Shown: one piece after another, positions 25,024 to 33,319 of the stretch
Numbering within the stretch: the stretch's first letter is position 1
How the letters are laid out: each line of letters starts with the position of its first letter
Source: Chitinophagales bacterium
Lineage (GTDB): Bacteria; Bacteroidota; Bacteroidia; Chitinophagales; UBA8649
Length of the DNA stretch: 64,000 bases
Direction of reading: 5' to 3'
NCBI GenBank assembly: GCA_020635995.1
Contig: JACJYS010000003.1
Span: 62,001-126,000 of the forward strand
Position numbers and translations under genes: made by a program
The notes under the pieces: model-generated
Seen by the model: the letters and a program-made list of their open reading frames with translations, nothing else
Told to the model about the DNA's origin: nothing
Databases searched by the model: none

Positions 25024-25221
25024 TTTTCAAATGTAAAAATAAGCTATATTTTTGAAAATTGAGAAGTTTTTTAGAGAAAATGGGAGGAGTGGATTTTATA
25101 GCATGAGATTTTGTAGTAAATGTGGTGTTTAAAAATGAAAAAAATAGCCGTTTTTATGGCTTTTAGTTGTTTTATTAGCTCTATTGGGTTAAAAATGGAC
25201 ATAGTTTGGTATAATTTGCTT

Positions 25222-25229
25222 TAAATTTG
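25222..25229 (+). promoter_or_regulatory. TAAATTTG -7 box of maf
   Basis: A TAnnTTTG match ending 4 nt before the maf ATG. No -33 element at standard spacing was found. Confidence 0.35.
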
Positions 25230-25233
25230 CTTT

Positions 25234-25806
25234 ATGTTGCAACTACCCTACCATGTTATTTTAGCTTCAAAATCGCCCCGAAGGAAAGAATTACTTTCAG
25301 CCATAGTTAAAGATTTTGATATAAAAACTAAAGAGGTAGCAGAAGATTATCCCGAAAGTTTAAAAGCTACCGAAGTACCTGAATATTTAGCTTTACTGAA
25401 AGCTGAAACCATGAAAAAGGACTTGAAAGATAATGAACTACTTATTACGGCAGATACAATTGTAACACTTAACAACAAGATATACGGCAAGCCAAAAGAT
25501 AAAAAAGATGCTGTTAAAATTTTGAAGGAATTATCAGGAAAAACGCATGAAGTAATTACAGGCGTTGCATTAATAAGTACTACTAAAAAAGTAACTTTTA
25601 AAAGTATAACACAAGTATCTTTTAACACCTTAAGTTTAAACGAAATAAACTATTATATTGACAATTTTGCTCCCTACGATAAAGCAGGTGCTTATGCCAT
25701 TCAAGAGTGGATAGGGATGGTAGGAATTGAAAAAATTGTAGGCGATTATTTTAATGTAGTAGGCTTGCCTCTAAATAAACTGTATAAAGAGCTAAAAAAA
25801 TTTTAA
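25234..25806 (+). CDS. maf: Maf family nucleoside triphosphate pyrophosphatase
   Basis: A 190-residue cytosolic protein. It carries the Maf start motif VILASKSPRRKELLSAI, then LLITADTIVTLNNKIYGKPKDKKDAVKILKELSGKTHEVITGVALI, the nucleotide-pocket core with catalytic Asp, and a C-terminal DKAGAYAIQEWIGMVGIEKIVGDYFNVVGLPL. Maf enzymes hydrolyse non-canonical or modified NTPs (dTTP/UTP/m5UTP classes) to NMPs and influence septum formation. It is the first gene after the cassette island. Its stop overlaps the convergent AI-2E gene by 4 bp. Confidence 0.94.
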   Translation: MLQLPYHVILASKSPRRKELLSAIVKDFDIKTKEVAEDYPESLKATEVPEYLALLKAETMKKDLKDNELLITADTIVTLNNKIYGKPKDKKDAVKILKELSGKTHEVITGVALISTTKKVTFKSITQVSFNTLSLNEINYYIDNFAPYDKAGAYAIQEWIGMVGIEKIVGDYFNVVGLPLNKLYKELKKF

Positions 25807-26846
25807 TCTTTTTCTTTTTCAAGCAGTACTTTAAAATTTTCCATTCCTTCAATATGAGAAACCACAACTTTTATAACACCTAAAATAGGCAAGGCAATAA
25901 TAGTTCCTATCATACCCCAAAGAAGAGAGAAAGCCACTACACCAAATATGGTTATAAAAGGGTTTAAGTCTATTTGGTCGCCTATAATAAAAGGGGTAAG
26001 CACATAACTTTCTGCCACTTGAGCTACACTTATAACAGCCACCACTAAAATACCTGCTCCCACACCCGAATATAGCGTAGCCAAACCGGCAGCTACACCA
26101 CCACCTATTACATTTCCTATGTATGGAATAATAGAAAAAATGGAAGCAAACAAAGCTAAAAATAAAGCATGAGGCACACCCACTAATAAAAAACCAATGT
26201 AGTAAACTACAAACAGTATTAAAATTATTATTCCTTTGCCTAAAATATAGTTTGTTATAGATTTTTTAGACTGCTTTATTATAGACGCAATGGTTTCTTT
26301 TTTATCTTCTGAAAATGATTTATAAATAAACTTCTTAAAGGTTTTTCTTTGCATTAGTATGAAAACTAAATAAACTAAAACCATTACCATTTGTGTAACA
26401 AAACTTGCAAATGAAGATGCCCAAACAGCCACATAAGATTTTAGTGTTTTAAACAATTCTCCCGACTCAGAAAGCGATTCAAAAATATTATACCCAAACT
26501 GCCGAACAGACCAATTGGCTATCATATTATACATGTCTTCTCCTTTGGTTTTTATTTCGGGCAAATCTTGTGAAATAACATTAAACTGCCAAAATATAAC
26601 TACAAAAACACCCGTAGAAACTACTAAAAAAATAAGAATAGATATACTAATAGAAAGCCACTCGGGTAGTCCTTTTTGTATAAGCTTATCAATAGGTTTA
26701 ATAAAAACTACTGCACAAAAAAGTGCCACAATGAGTGGCACTATTAAGGTAGAACCGTAGTATAAAACGGCTACAGTTCCTATTACAGCAAATATTAAAT
26801 AGAATACTTGCTGCAATGAAAATTTTAGTTTACTTGAAGATAGCAC
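25803..26846 (-). CDS. AI-2E family transporter (PerM-like)
   Basis: A 347-residue membrane protein with about eight helices. N-terminal spans with VIGTVAVLYYGSTLIVPLIVAL, a mid-protein soluble loop (about residues 85-140), then LVGVPHALFLALFASIFSIIPYIGNVIGGGVAAGLATLYSG and PFITIFGVVAFSLLWGMIGTIIALPILGVIKV, the strongly conserved AI-2E/UPF0118 signature. Members export small molecules or Na+; the substrate is unclear. It is 6 bp upstream of the YceI-like gene's stop on the same strand, so it may be the second gene of a short operon. Confidence 0.92.
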   Translation of the reverse strand: MLSSSKLKFSLQQVFYLIFAVIGTVAVLYYGSTLIVPLIVALFCAVVFIKPIDKLIQKGLPEWLSISISILIFLVVSTGVFVVIFWQFNVISQDLPEIKTKGEDMYNMIANWSVRQFGYNIFESLSESGELFKTLKSYVAVWASSFASFVTQMVMVLVYLVFILMQRKTFKKFIYKSFSEDKKETIASIIKQSKKSITNYILGKGIIILILFVVYYIGFLLVGVPHALFLALFASIFSIIPYIGNVIGGGVAAGLATLYSGVGAGILVVAVISVAQVAESYVLTPFIIGDQIDLNPFITIFGVVAFSLLWGMIGTIIALPILGVIKVVVSHIEGMENFKVLLEKEKD

Positions 26847-26852
26847 AAAACC

Positions 26853-27470
26853 TTATTGGTAGGCAAATACCACTCTGCCGTTTATAGCCACTTCTTCCCA
26901 AGTTTTGCTTACGCCATCTGCTCCCATGTGCAAATCTTTACAAGCTTTATGTAATGATTTTAAGGCATCAAGAGCTTTATAATCAGCTAATTGAATTACT
27001 GATTCTAATGTAAAAACATCATCAGAAATAGAATATTGTACAGGGAATTTTTGTTCTACACCATTAAGGGTTAGCGTTAAAAAAGCATCACCTTCTTCAA
27101 AGGTTAATGTTCCTTTAATATCTCCTGCTAATTTATCAAAGAAAAATGTTCTTAAAGTAGCATCTCTTGCCGTATCTTTTGTAAAAACACTACTCATAGG
27201 AACGGTAATAGATGCTCCGTTTAAAATATCAATAGGTGTTTCTGCATCATTTACATTTTCTAAAGTAAATTGTTTGAAAGTACCTTTTACCGGTGCTTTG
27301 TCGGTGGTCTTGTAGGCTGTCCATCCCACTGTGGTTGAATCGTTAACAATGCCAAGTTTTTGTACTACTACTTCTTCGGTAGTTTCAGTTACTACTTCTT
27401 CTGCGGGTGCATTTTGTTTGCAAGAAAATAAAGCTGCTACAAACAAAAATAATAAGGCTGTGTATTTCAT
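26853..27470 (-). CDS. YceI-like domain lipoprotein
   Basis: A 205-residue protein with a signal peptide and lipobox (ALFSC, Cys17), followed by a Glu/Thr-rich linker and a lipocalin-like YceI-type domain: VGWTAYKTTDKAPVKGTFKQF, ASITVPMSSVFTKDTARDATLRTFFF, GDIKGTLTF. The domain is known to bind polyisoprenoid or other lipids in the periplasm. It precedes the AI-2E exporter by 6 bp on the same strand. It is the first gene downstream of the stem-loop-rich gap. Confidence 0.85.
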   Translation of the reverse strand: MKYTALLFLFVAALFSCKQNAPAEEVVTETTEEVVVQKLGIVNDSTTVGWTAYKTTDKAPVKGTFKQFTLENVNDAETPIDILNGASITVPMSSVFTKDTARDATLRTFFFDKLAGDIKGTLTFEEGDAFLTLTLNGVEQKFPVQYSISDDVFTLESVIQLADYKALDALKSLHKACKDLHMGADGVSKTWEEVAINGRVVFAYQ

Positions 27471-27638
27471 AAGTTATTAATTTTTGCCACAAGGTACAAA
27501 CAATTTCAACTTTGCTACAAATGCTTTATCATTTTTTAAGGTTTCGGTATAAATAATTGTTTCCGTAAAAGGAATTTGGGATTCCGTATAAATTTTTCCG
27601 TTTCACTACAAAATTTTACGGAATGACGCCTCTGAGAG

Positions 27639-27673
27639 GATGATTTTTTGAACTAAAAGTTCAAAAAATCATC
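27639..27673. repeat. perfect 16-bp hairpin
   Basis: GATGATTTTTTGAACT and AGTTCAAAAAATCATC pair perfectly around a 3-nt loop. It lacks a clear T tract beyond the stem, so it may be an mRNA-end structure or a decayed mobile-element end rather than a terminator. Confidence 0.75.
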
Positions 27674-27783
27674 TCCTTGTTCTTCAACCAGTTTAATTTT
27701 TTACAGAGTTTTCGGCTAATGGGTGCCCCACTTGCAAACTTAAGGTGCACTTTTATCCGACCTTAATCAAAAATACGTTAAGA

Positions 27784-27924
27784 AATGATGTAAAACAGAC
27801 ATCCAAAATGAATGAAATTATAAAAAAGTAAACAGACAAATTAGTATGCTCCCACAAGTAAAAATACTTTAGGGAAAATGAAATTGAGCATACATTAATT
27901 TGTCATCGTCTGTTTTGTAGCATT
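27784..27924. other. nested three-tier stem-loop (possible ncRNA or MITE)
   Basis: The outer arms (27784-27800 and 27908-27924) share ACAGAC / GTCTGT and flanks. The middle arms GACAAATTAGTATGCTC (27835-27851) and the complementary 27886-27904 segment pair almost fully. The inner stem is CCC-AAGTA / TACTT-GGG with an AAAA loop (27851-27874). Several concentric stems suggest selection for structure. Confidence 0.55.
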
Positions 27925-27936
27925 TTAGTGTTTTTG

Positions 27937-27997
27937 ATTACAGTCTTGATTTTTTGTTACTTTTGTATCAAGACAAAAGTAAAAAGAAAACTGTAAT
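27937..27997. repeat. palindromic repeat
   Basis: Outer arms ATTACAGT / ACTGTAAT and a perfect inner stem TTACTTTTGT / ACAAAAGTAA around ATCAAG. Stems of this T-rich type recur between genes in Bacteroidota. Confidence 0.6.
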
Positions 27998-28090
27998 TCA
28001 AGTTATTTAAACGTCCCAAGATGCTATATTAAACGTAAATTATTGGTATAAAACGAATATTCATAAAACAAAAAAAATAAACAAAAAAAA

Positions 28091-28115
28091 ATCCCAAGCC
28101 AGTGTGGCTTGGGAT
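28091..28115 (-). terminator. Rho-independent terminator of dnaK
   Basis: A perfect 10-bp stem ATCCCAAGCC / GGCTTGGGAT with a 5-nt loop, flanked by a T run on the plus side and an A run that becomes a T run on the minus strand. It lies about 50 bp beyond the dnaK stop and could work in both directions. Confidence 0.85.
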
Positions 28116-28166
28116 TTTTTATCTAAACATCTATTAGTCTATCTAACACTCTATCTGTCTAACCGT

Positions 28167-30080
28167 CTATTTATCATCTACTTCTTCAAACTCTACATCT
28201 TCTGCATCGTTGCTTGCATTACTATTGCCTGCATCGGCAGTAGGTTCAGCTTGAGTAGCATCTGCGTTTCCGGCTTGTTGCTGAGCATTGTATATATCTT
28301 GACTTGCTGCTTGGAAAACGGTATTTAATTTTTCCATAGCACCGTCTATTGCCGACATATCTTTTGCTCCGTGAGCTTTTTTCAACTCGGCTAAAGCTGT
28401 TTCTATTTCGCCTTTTTTATCAGCAGGAATTTTATCGCCATTTTCTTTTAGTTGCTTTTCTGTTTGGAAAATTAAACTATCAGCTTGGTTCAATTTTTCT
28501 ATTTCTTCCTTAGCTTTTTTATCGGCTTCTTCATTGGCTTTAGCTTCTGTTTTCATTTTTTCAATTTCATCTTGGCTTAAACCTGTTGAAGCTTCTATTC
28601 TAATACTTTGCTCTTTTCCTGTACCTTTATCTTTAGCACCTACGCTTAAAATACCGTTGCTATCTATATCAAAAGTTACTTCTATTTGTGGTACGCCACG
28701 CATTGCCGGTGGTATATCGCTTAAATGAAATCTTCCTATAGTACGGTTGTCTTTAGCCATAGAACGTTCTCCTTGAAGTACGTGTATTTCTACACTTGGC
28801 TGGTTATCTACAGCAGTTGTAAATACTTGCGATTTTTTAGTAGGTATAGTAGTATTTGATTCTATTAATTTAGTAAACACGCCACCCATAGTTTCTAATC
28901 CTAAAGAAAGAGGTGTTACGTCAACTAAAACAATATCATCATCTACATCTCCACTTAAAATTCCACCTTGTATAGCTGCACCTACTGCCACTACTTCATC
29001 CGGATTAACACCTTTTGATGGTTTTTTACCAAAAAAGTTTTCTACTGTTTCTTGAATTTTAGGGATACGAGTAGAACCACCTACTAATATTACTTCGTCA
29101 ATATCATTTTTAGTATATCCGGCATCCTTAAGTGCTTCTTGCATTGGTTTAAGTGTGCGTTGTACTAAAGTATCGCTTAACTGCTCAAATTTAGAACGGC
29201 TTAATTTTTTAACCAAGTGTTTAGGCACTCCGTCAATAGCCGTAACATAAGGCAAGTTTATTTCTGTTTCTGAAGAGCTTGACAATTCTATTTTAGCTTT
29301 TTCAGCAGCTTCTTTTAAACGTTGCAATGCCATTGGATCTTTTTTCAAATCCACATTTTCATCTTTTTTAAACTCGTCAGCCAACCAGTCAATTATTACG
29401 TTATCAAAATCATCTCCACCTAAGTTTACATCTCCGTTTGTAGATTTTACTTCAAAAACGCCATCGCCTAATTCAAGTATGGAAACATCAAAAGTACCAC
29501 CACCTAAATCATAAACAGCTATTTTCATATCTTGATGTTTTTTATCAAGACCATAAGCTAAAGCTGCTGCTGTTGGTTCGTTTATTATACGTCTTACTTT
29601 TAAGCCTGCTATTTCTCCTGCTTCTTTAGTAGCCTGACGTTCAGAGTCATTAAAATATGCAGGAACGGTAATAACAGCCTCTGTAATAGTTGTTCCCAAA
29701 TAATCTTCTGCCGTTTTTTTCATTTTTTGAAGAATGATAGCAGATATTTCTTGAGGCGTATATTTTCTATCGTCTATTTGAACTCTAATAGTGTCATTAT
29801 CTCCTTTTACTACATCGTAAGCTACTCTGTCGGTAGAAGGACTTTCACTAAATCTTTTTCCCATAAATCTTTTTACAGAAGATACGGTTCTTTTCGGATT
29901 GGTTACCGCTTGTCTTTTTGCAGGATCGCCTACTTTACGCTCGCCATTATCCATAAAAGCCACCACACTTGGAGTAGTTCTTCTTCCTTCATCGTTTTGA
30001 ATAACTACCGGGTCGCTTCCTTCCATAACAGCCACGCAAGAGTTGGTTGTCCCTAAGTCTATTCCTATTATTTTACCCAT
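28167..30080 (-). CDS. dnaK: molecular chaperone DnaK (Hsp70)
   Basis: A 637-residue cytosolic chaperone that binds unfolded segments in an ATP-dependent cycle with DnaJ and GrpE. The ATPase domain starts [20 protein letters not shown] and includes [33 protein letters not shown] and [13 protein letters not shown]. The substrate-binding domain contains [15 protein letters not shown]. The C-terminal lid ends in an acidic [13 protein letters not shown] tail, as in canonical DnaK. grpE and dnaJ are not adjacent. A 325-bp gap separates it from divergent rpoN, and a strong terminator follows it. Confidence 0.99.
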   Translation of the reverse strand: MGKIIGIDLGTTNSCVAVMEGSDPVVIQNDEGRRTTPSVVAFMDNGERKVGDPAKRQAVTNPKRTVSSVKRFMGKRFSESPSTDRVAYDVVKGDNDTIRVQIDDRKYTPQEISAIILQKMKKTAEDYLGTTITEAVITVPAYFNDSERQATKEAGEIAGLKVRRIINEPTAAALAYGLDKKHQDMKIAVYDLGGGTFDVSILELGDGVFEVKSTNGDVNLGGDDFDNVIIDWLADEFKKDENVDLKKDPMALQRLKEAAEKAKIELSSSSETEINLPYVTAIDGVPKHLVKKLSRSKFEQLSDTLVQRTLKPMQEALKDAGYTKNDIDEVILVGGSTRIPKIQETVENFFGKKPSKGVNPDEVVAVGAAIQGGILSGDVDDDIVLVDVTPLSLGLETMGGVFTKLIESNTTIPTKKSQVFTTAVDNQPSVEIHVLQGERSMAKDNRTIGRFHLSDIPPAMRGVPQIEVTFDIDSNGILSVGAKDKGTGKEQSIRIEASTGLSQDEIEKMKTEAKANEEADKKAKEEIEKLNQADSLIFQTEKQLKENGDKIPADKKGEIETALAELKKAHGAKDMSAIDGAMEKLNTVFQAASQDIYNAQQQAGNADATQAEPTADAGNSNASNDAEDVEFEEVDDK

Positions 30081-30356
30081 TTTATATTTTTATTTTGTTG
30101 TTATTAATTTGTGTTACACTTTTTGTTAGTCAAAGTTCGTTCCAACGGTTTTTTATGTCATTTTTATGAAAAAATGGCAGAAATAATAAAAATTGGTGGC
30201 TAATTAAATGTCAAATAGTCTTTTGAAAATATGTTTTTGCTATAAAAAGGGTGTAGAAATAGTAGTTCTTAGCAGACTAAGCTCAAAATCAAATTATTTA
30301 TTACTTATATAGGTAGTTTATTCAGTGTAATTTAATTAAAAGGAAACGGCAAAGTT

Positions 30357-30388
30357 TTTGATACAAAGCCATTTTTTTAGTAATTTTG
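30357..30388 (+). promoter_or_regulatory. Bacteroidota-type promoter of rpoN
   Basis: TTTG (30357-30360), 20 nt of spacer, then TAATTTTG (30381-30388). This fits the -33/-7 consensus TTTG-N19/20-TAnnTTTG. The rpoN ATG is 17 nt beyond the -7 box, which supports the chosen start. Confidence 0.6.
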
Positions 30389-30405
30389 GCGTATATATAA
30401 CGTAT

Positions 30406-31887
30406 ATGCTTAGACAAAGATTAGCCCAAAAACTGCAACAAAAATTAAGTCCTCAACAAATACAGTTGATGAAGCTTTTGCAAATACCTACTGCAAATTT
30501 GGAGCAACGTATAGAAGAAGAGTTGGAAGCCAACCCTGCTTTAGAAGAAGGCGATGCTATAGATAATGTATTAGATGAGTTGGATGACGAAATGGAAGAA
30601 AGGGGAAAAGACGAAGATGTAGAAACGGAATCTTTAGAAGAATATGGTGTAGAAGATTATTTTGATGATGAAGGCGATTATCCCGATTATAAAACTTCTG
30701 ATGGATACGCTAATAGTGGCGGAGATAGCGAGCATACAGATATTCCTTTTTCTGTGGGTGTAACTTTTCATGAATTTTTATTAAAACAGCTGGGTATAAA
30801 AGAATTAGATGACGAAAGTTATTTAATAGGCAGTCAAATAATAGGAAGTATTGGCGATGACGGTTATTTGCGTAGAGAATTAATAAATATAGTAGATGAT
30901 TTAGCTTTTGCTCAAAATATAACTACCACGGAGGAAGAAGTAGAAGAAATGTTAGAACTGGTACAAACATTTGACCCACCGGGTGTTGGAGCAAGAGATT
31001 TGCAAGAGTGTTTACTACTTCAGTTAGATAGAAAAGATAGCAATCCGCTAATTAGAAAAGCACAGGTAATGATTAAAAATTATTTTGATCAATTTGCTAA
31101 AAAACATTACAGCAAACTTGAAAATGCTTTAGATTTAGGCTCGGATGAATTGAAAAGTGTTATAGATGAAGTGCTAAAATTAAATCCAAAACCGGGAAGC
31201 AGTTATTCAGAAAGTCAAGGTTCAGCAAAGGTTAATAGATATATTATTCCCGATTTTACTATAAAAAATAATGAAGGAGAGCTTGAATTGTTATTAAATA
31301 TGCGTAATGCTCCGGATTTAAAAGTTAGCAAATCTTTTAAGGATATGTATGAGGGATACAAAGCGAGCAAAGAAAAAAGTACCGACCAAAAAAATGCTAT
31401 TTTGTTTATAAAGCAAAAAATGGATGCTGCCAAGTGGTTTATAGATGCTATACGCCAACGCCAGCAAACCATGATGCTAACCATGCGTACTATTTTAGAT
31501 TATCAAATAAATTTCTTTTTAACAGGCGATGAAACACAGCTACGCCCCATGATTTTGAAAGATATAGCTAATGAAACGGGCTTGGATATTTCTACAGTTT
31601 CAAGGGTGGCAAACTCAAAATATGTACAAACAGAATTTGGTATTTATTTATTGAAATACTTTTTTAGCGAAAGTATGCAAAATGAAGATGGAGATGAAGT
31701 TTCTACAAGAGAGATAAAAGCTATTTTGCAAGAAGTAATTGGTGCAGAAAACAAAAAGAAGCCTTTATCTGACCAAAAATTAATGGAAAAACTAAAAGAT
31801 AAAGGCTATATAATAGCCAGAAGAACAGTGGCTAAATATAGAGAGCAATTGAATATTCCGGTGGCAAGATTGAGAAAAGAGTTATAG
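30406..31887 (+). CDS. rpoN: RNA polymerase sigma-54 factor
   Basis: I start at the ATG at 30406 (MLRQRLAQKLQQKLSPQQIQ). An ATG 48 bp upstream would add 16 residues and overlap the promoter. The 493-residue protein has the Gln-rich activator-interacting N-terminus, a very acidic region II (about 50-105), the core-binding domain, the helix-turn-helix (ETGLDISTVSRVANSKYVQT), and the RpoN box ARRTVAKYRE near the C-terminus, which reads the -24 promoter element. It directs transcription that depends on enhancer-binding ATPases. It heads an operon with a membrane protein and truB (1-bp and 0-bp gaps). Confidence 0.97.
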   Translation: MLRQRLAQKLQQKLSPQQIQLMKLLQIPTANLEQRIEEELEANPALEEGDAIDNVLDELDDEMEERGKDEDVETESLEEYGVEDYFDDEGDYPDYKTSDGYANSGGDSEHTDIPFSVGVTFHEFLLKQLGIKELDDESYLIGSQIIGSIGDDGYLRRELINIVDDLAFAQNITTTEEEVEEMLELVQTFDPPGVGARDLQECLLLQLDRKDSNPLIRKAQVMIKNYFDQFAKKHYSKLENALDLGSDELKSVIDEVLKLNPKPGSSYSESQGSAKVNRYIIPDFTIKNNEGELELLLNMRNAPDLKVSKSFKDMYEGYKASKEKSTDQKNAILFIKQKMDAAKWFIDAIRQRQQTMMLTMRTILDYQINFFLTGDETQLRPMILKDIANETGLDISTVSRVANSKYVQTEFGIYLLKYFFSESMQNEDGDEVSTREIKAILQEVIGAENKKKPLSDQKLMEKLKDKGYIIARRTVAKYREQLNIPVARLRKEL

Positions 31888-31888
31888 A

Positions 31889-32527
31889 ATGAATAAAAGT
31901 TTTTCTAAATTTATTTCTTTAGTTTTTGCTCCTATTTTAATGCCGTTATACATGGCACTAATAATAGTGTATGCTCATCCTCAAGAATTTACAGACACCA
32001 GTTTAATACACAATGACGTACGTTTAATGTATTTTGGGGCAATAGTAGTTTTATTCCCCTTGGTTTCTTTATTTTTTATGAAGAAACTGGAGTTATTTCC
32101 AAGCTGGCAAATAGAAGATCCCAAACAAAGGTTTATACCCATGATAGCCATAGCTACATTTTGGCTTTGGTCTTATTTTATGTTTAAACAGGGAGCTTTA
32201 TACAAAACTTCAAGCTATCATGTATTGCCAGATATGCTATTGGGCTGTATTATATCCTTATTCATATTATTTCCTTTAAATTTTACTTCAAAATTAAATT
32301 TTCATACTGTTGGTGTGGGAGCAGTGCTGGGTATGCTAATTAGTATTATTCCTACCAGCCAATATAATCTTATCACTATTTTAATAGTAAGTATAGTTTT
32401 AGGAGGATTATTAATTAGTGCTCAAATGACACTAAAAAATGAAGATAAAAACACGCTGTTATTCAGTTTTTTAATAGGATTTGTAGGACAGTTTTTATCG
32501 TATCAAATTTTAAGCAAATTCTTATAA
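31889..32527 (+). CDS. conserved integral membrane protein
   Basis: A 212-residue protein with about six predicted membrane helices. A conserved-looking loop ELFPSWQIEDPKQRFIPM follows the second helix, and a helix pair around YHVLPDMLLGCIISLF follows later. The size and the loop recall small PAP2-like membrane proteins, but the PAP2 catalytic His residues are not evident. I therefore leave it unassigned. It is tightly packed between rpoN and truB, with 1 bp on one side and no gap on the other, so it is translated from the same mRNA. Confidence 0.75.
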   Translation: MNKSFSKFISLVFAPILMPLYMALIIVYAHPQEFTDTSLIHNDVRLMYFGAIVVLFPLVSLFFMKKLELFPSWQIEDPKQRFIPMIAIATFWLWSYFMFKQGALYKTSSYHVLPDMLLGCIISLFILFPLNFTSKLNFHTVGVGAVLGMLISIIPTSQYNLITILIVSIVLGGLLISAQMTLKNEDKNTLLFSFLIGFVGQFLSYQILSKFL

Positions 32528-33244
32528 ATGGTTTTTACTCCCCAAACCCCAATTTCCCAGCTGGGCGAAGAAGCTATTATATTGATAGACAAACCTTTAG
32601 AGTGGACATCTTTTGATGTGGTTAAAAAATTAAAATATGCTATAAGTAAAAAATTAGGCCTAAAAGGAAGGAAATTTAAAATAGGACATGCAGGCACTTT
32701 AGACCCACTGGCAACGGGTTTATTAATTTTGTGTACAGGAAAAGGAACTAAAAAAATTCAAAGTATTCAAGATGCCGAAAAAACCTATACCGGCACAATA
32801 AGTTTAGGAGCCACAACCCCTTCTTATGATTTAGAAACGGATATAAATGAAACTTTTGATACCAATTTAATTTCGGCAGAGCAATGCCAAAAAGTAGCAC
32901 AAAGTTTTGTAGGTAATTATGAACAAATTCCTCCTTTGTATTCGGCTATTTGGGTAAATGGAAAACGAGCTTACGAACTGGCAAGAAAAGGAAAAGATGT
33001 TGAGTTAAAAAGTAGAGAAGTACAAATATTTTCATTTGATATAGATGTTACTCATCTGCCTTATGTTGATTTTGAGGTGCAATGTAGTAAAGGAACATAT
33101 ATCCGCACTTTGGCAAATGATTTTGGCATTAGACTTAACAATGGTGCACATTTAAGCGAATTAAGAAGAACTAAAATAGGCAATTTTGACATTTCAAACG
33201 CTTGGACTATAGATGAGTTTATTTTTCATTTAGAAAACGCATAA
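32528..33244 (+). CDS. truB: tRNA pseudouridine(55) synthase
   Basis: A 238-residue enzyme that makes pseudouridine-55 in the T loop of tRNAs. The catalytic motif GHAGTLDPLATGLLILCTGKGTK contains the nucleophilic Asp. LIDKPLEWTSFDVV at the N-terminus, YTGTISLGATTPSYDLETD, QIPPLYSAIWVNGKRAYELARKG and CSKGTYIRTLANDFG are further family blocks. It lacks the longer C-terminal PUA domain of E. coli TruB, as many Bacteroidota versions do. It is the last gene of the rpoN operon; its ATG directly follows the previous stop codon. Confidence 0.96.
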   Translation: MVFTPQTPISQLGEEAIILIDKPLEWTSFDVVKKLKYAISKKLGLKGRKFKIGHAGTLDPLATGLLILCTGKGTKKIQSIQDAEKTYTGTISLGATTPSYDLETDINETFDTNLISAEQCQKVAQSFVGNYEQIPPLYSAIWVNGKRAYELARKGKDVELKSREVQIFSFDIDVTHLPYVDFEVQCSKGTYIRTLANDFGIRLNNGAHLSELRRTKIGNFDISNAWTIDEFIFHLENA

Positions 33245-33319
33245 AACAACAAGTTCACATCTTTTAACTAAATCAAAACAATTTTATAGTTTACTCCGTA
33301 TAATCACGTAAATCTCAAC

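Larger units (their letters stand above)
27471..28090. other. gene-free stretch rich in inverted repeats
   Basis: No convincing reading frame in either strand. It holds TTCCGTAAAA (27561-27570) paired with TTTTACGGAA (27614-27623), a perfect 16-bp hairpin, a three-tier stem-loop, and a further palindrome near 27.95 kb, listed separately. It lies between the dnaK 3' end and the YceI-like gene start. Confidence 0.7.

Noticed and set aside
28104..28328. Plus-strand frame over the dnaK 3' end and similar frames opposite glnN, hutI and E1
   Set aside because: They are antisense shadows of strongly supported genes, without family resemblance.
30081..30356. Possible heat-shock element between dnaK and rpoN
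   Set aside because: I found no CIRCE-like inverted repeat or convincing dnaK promoter, only a weak CATTTTT/AAAAATG hairpin.
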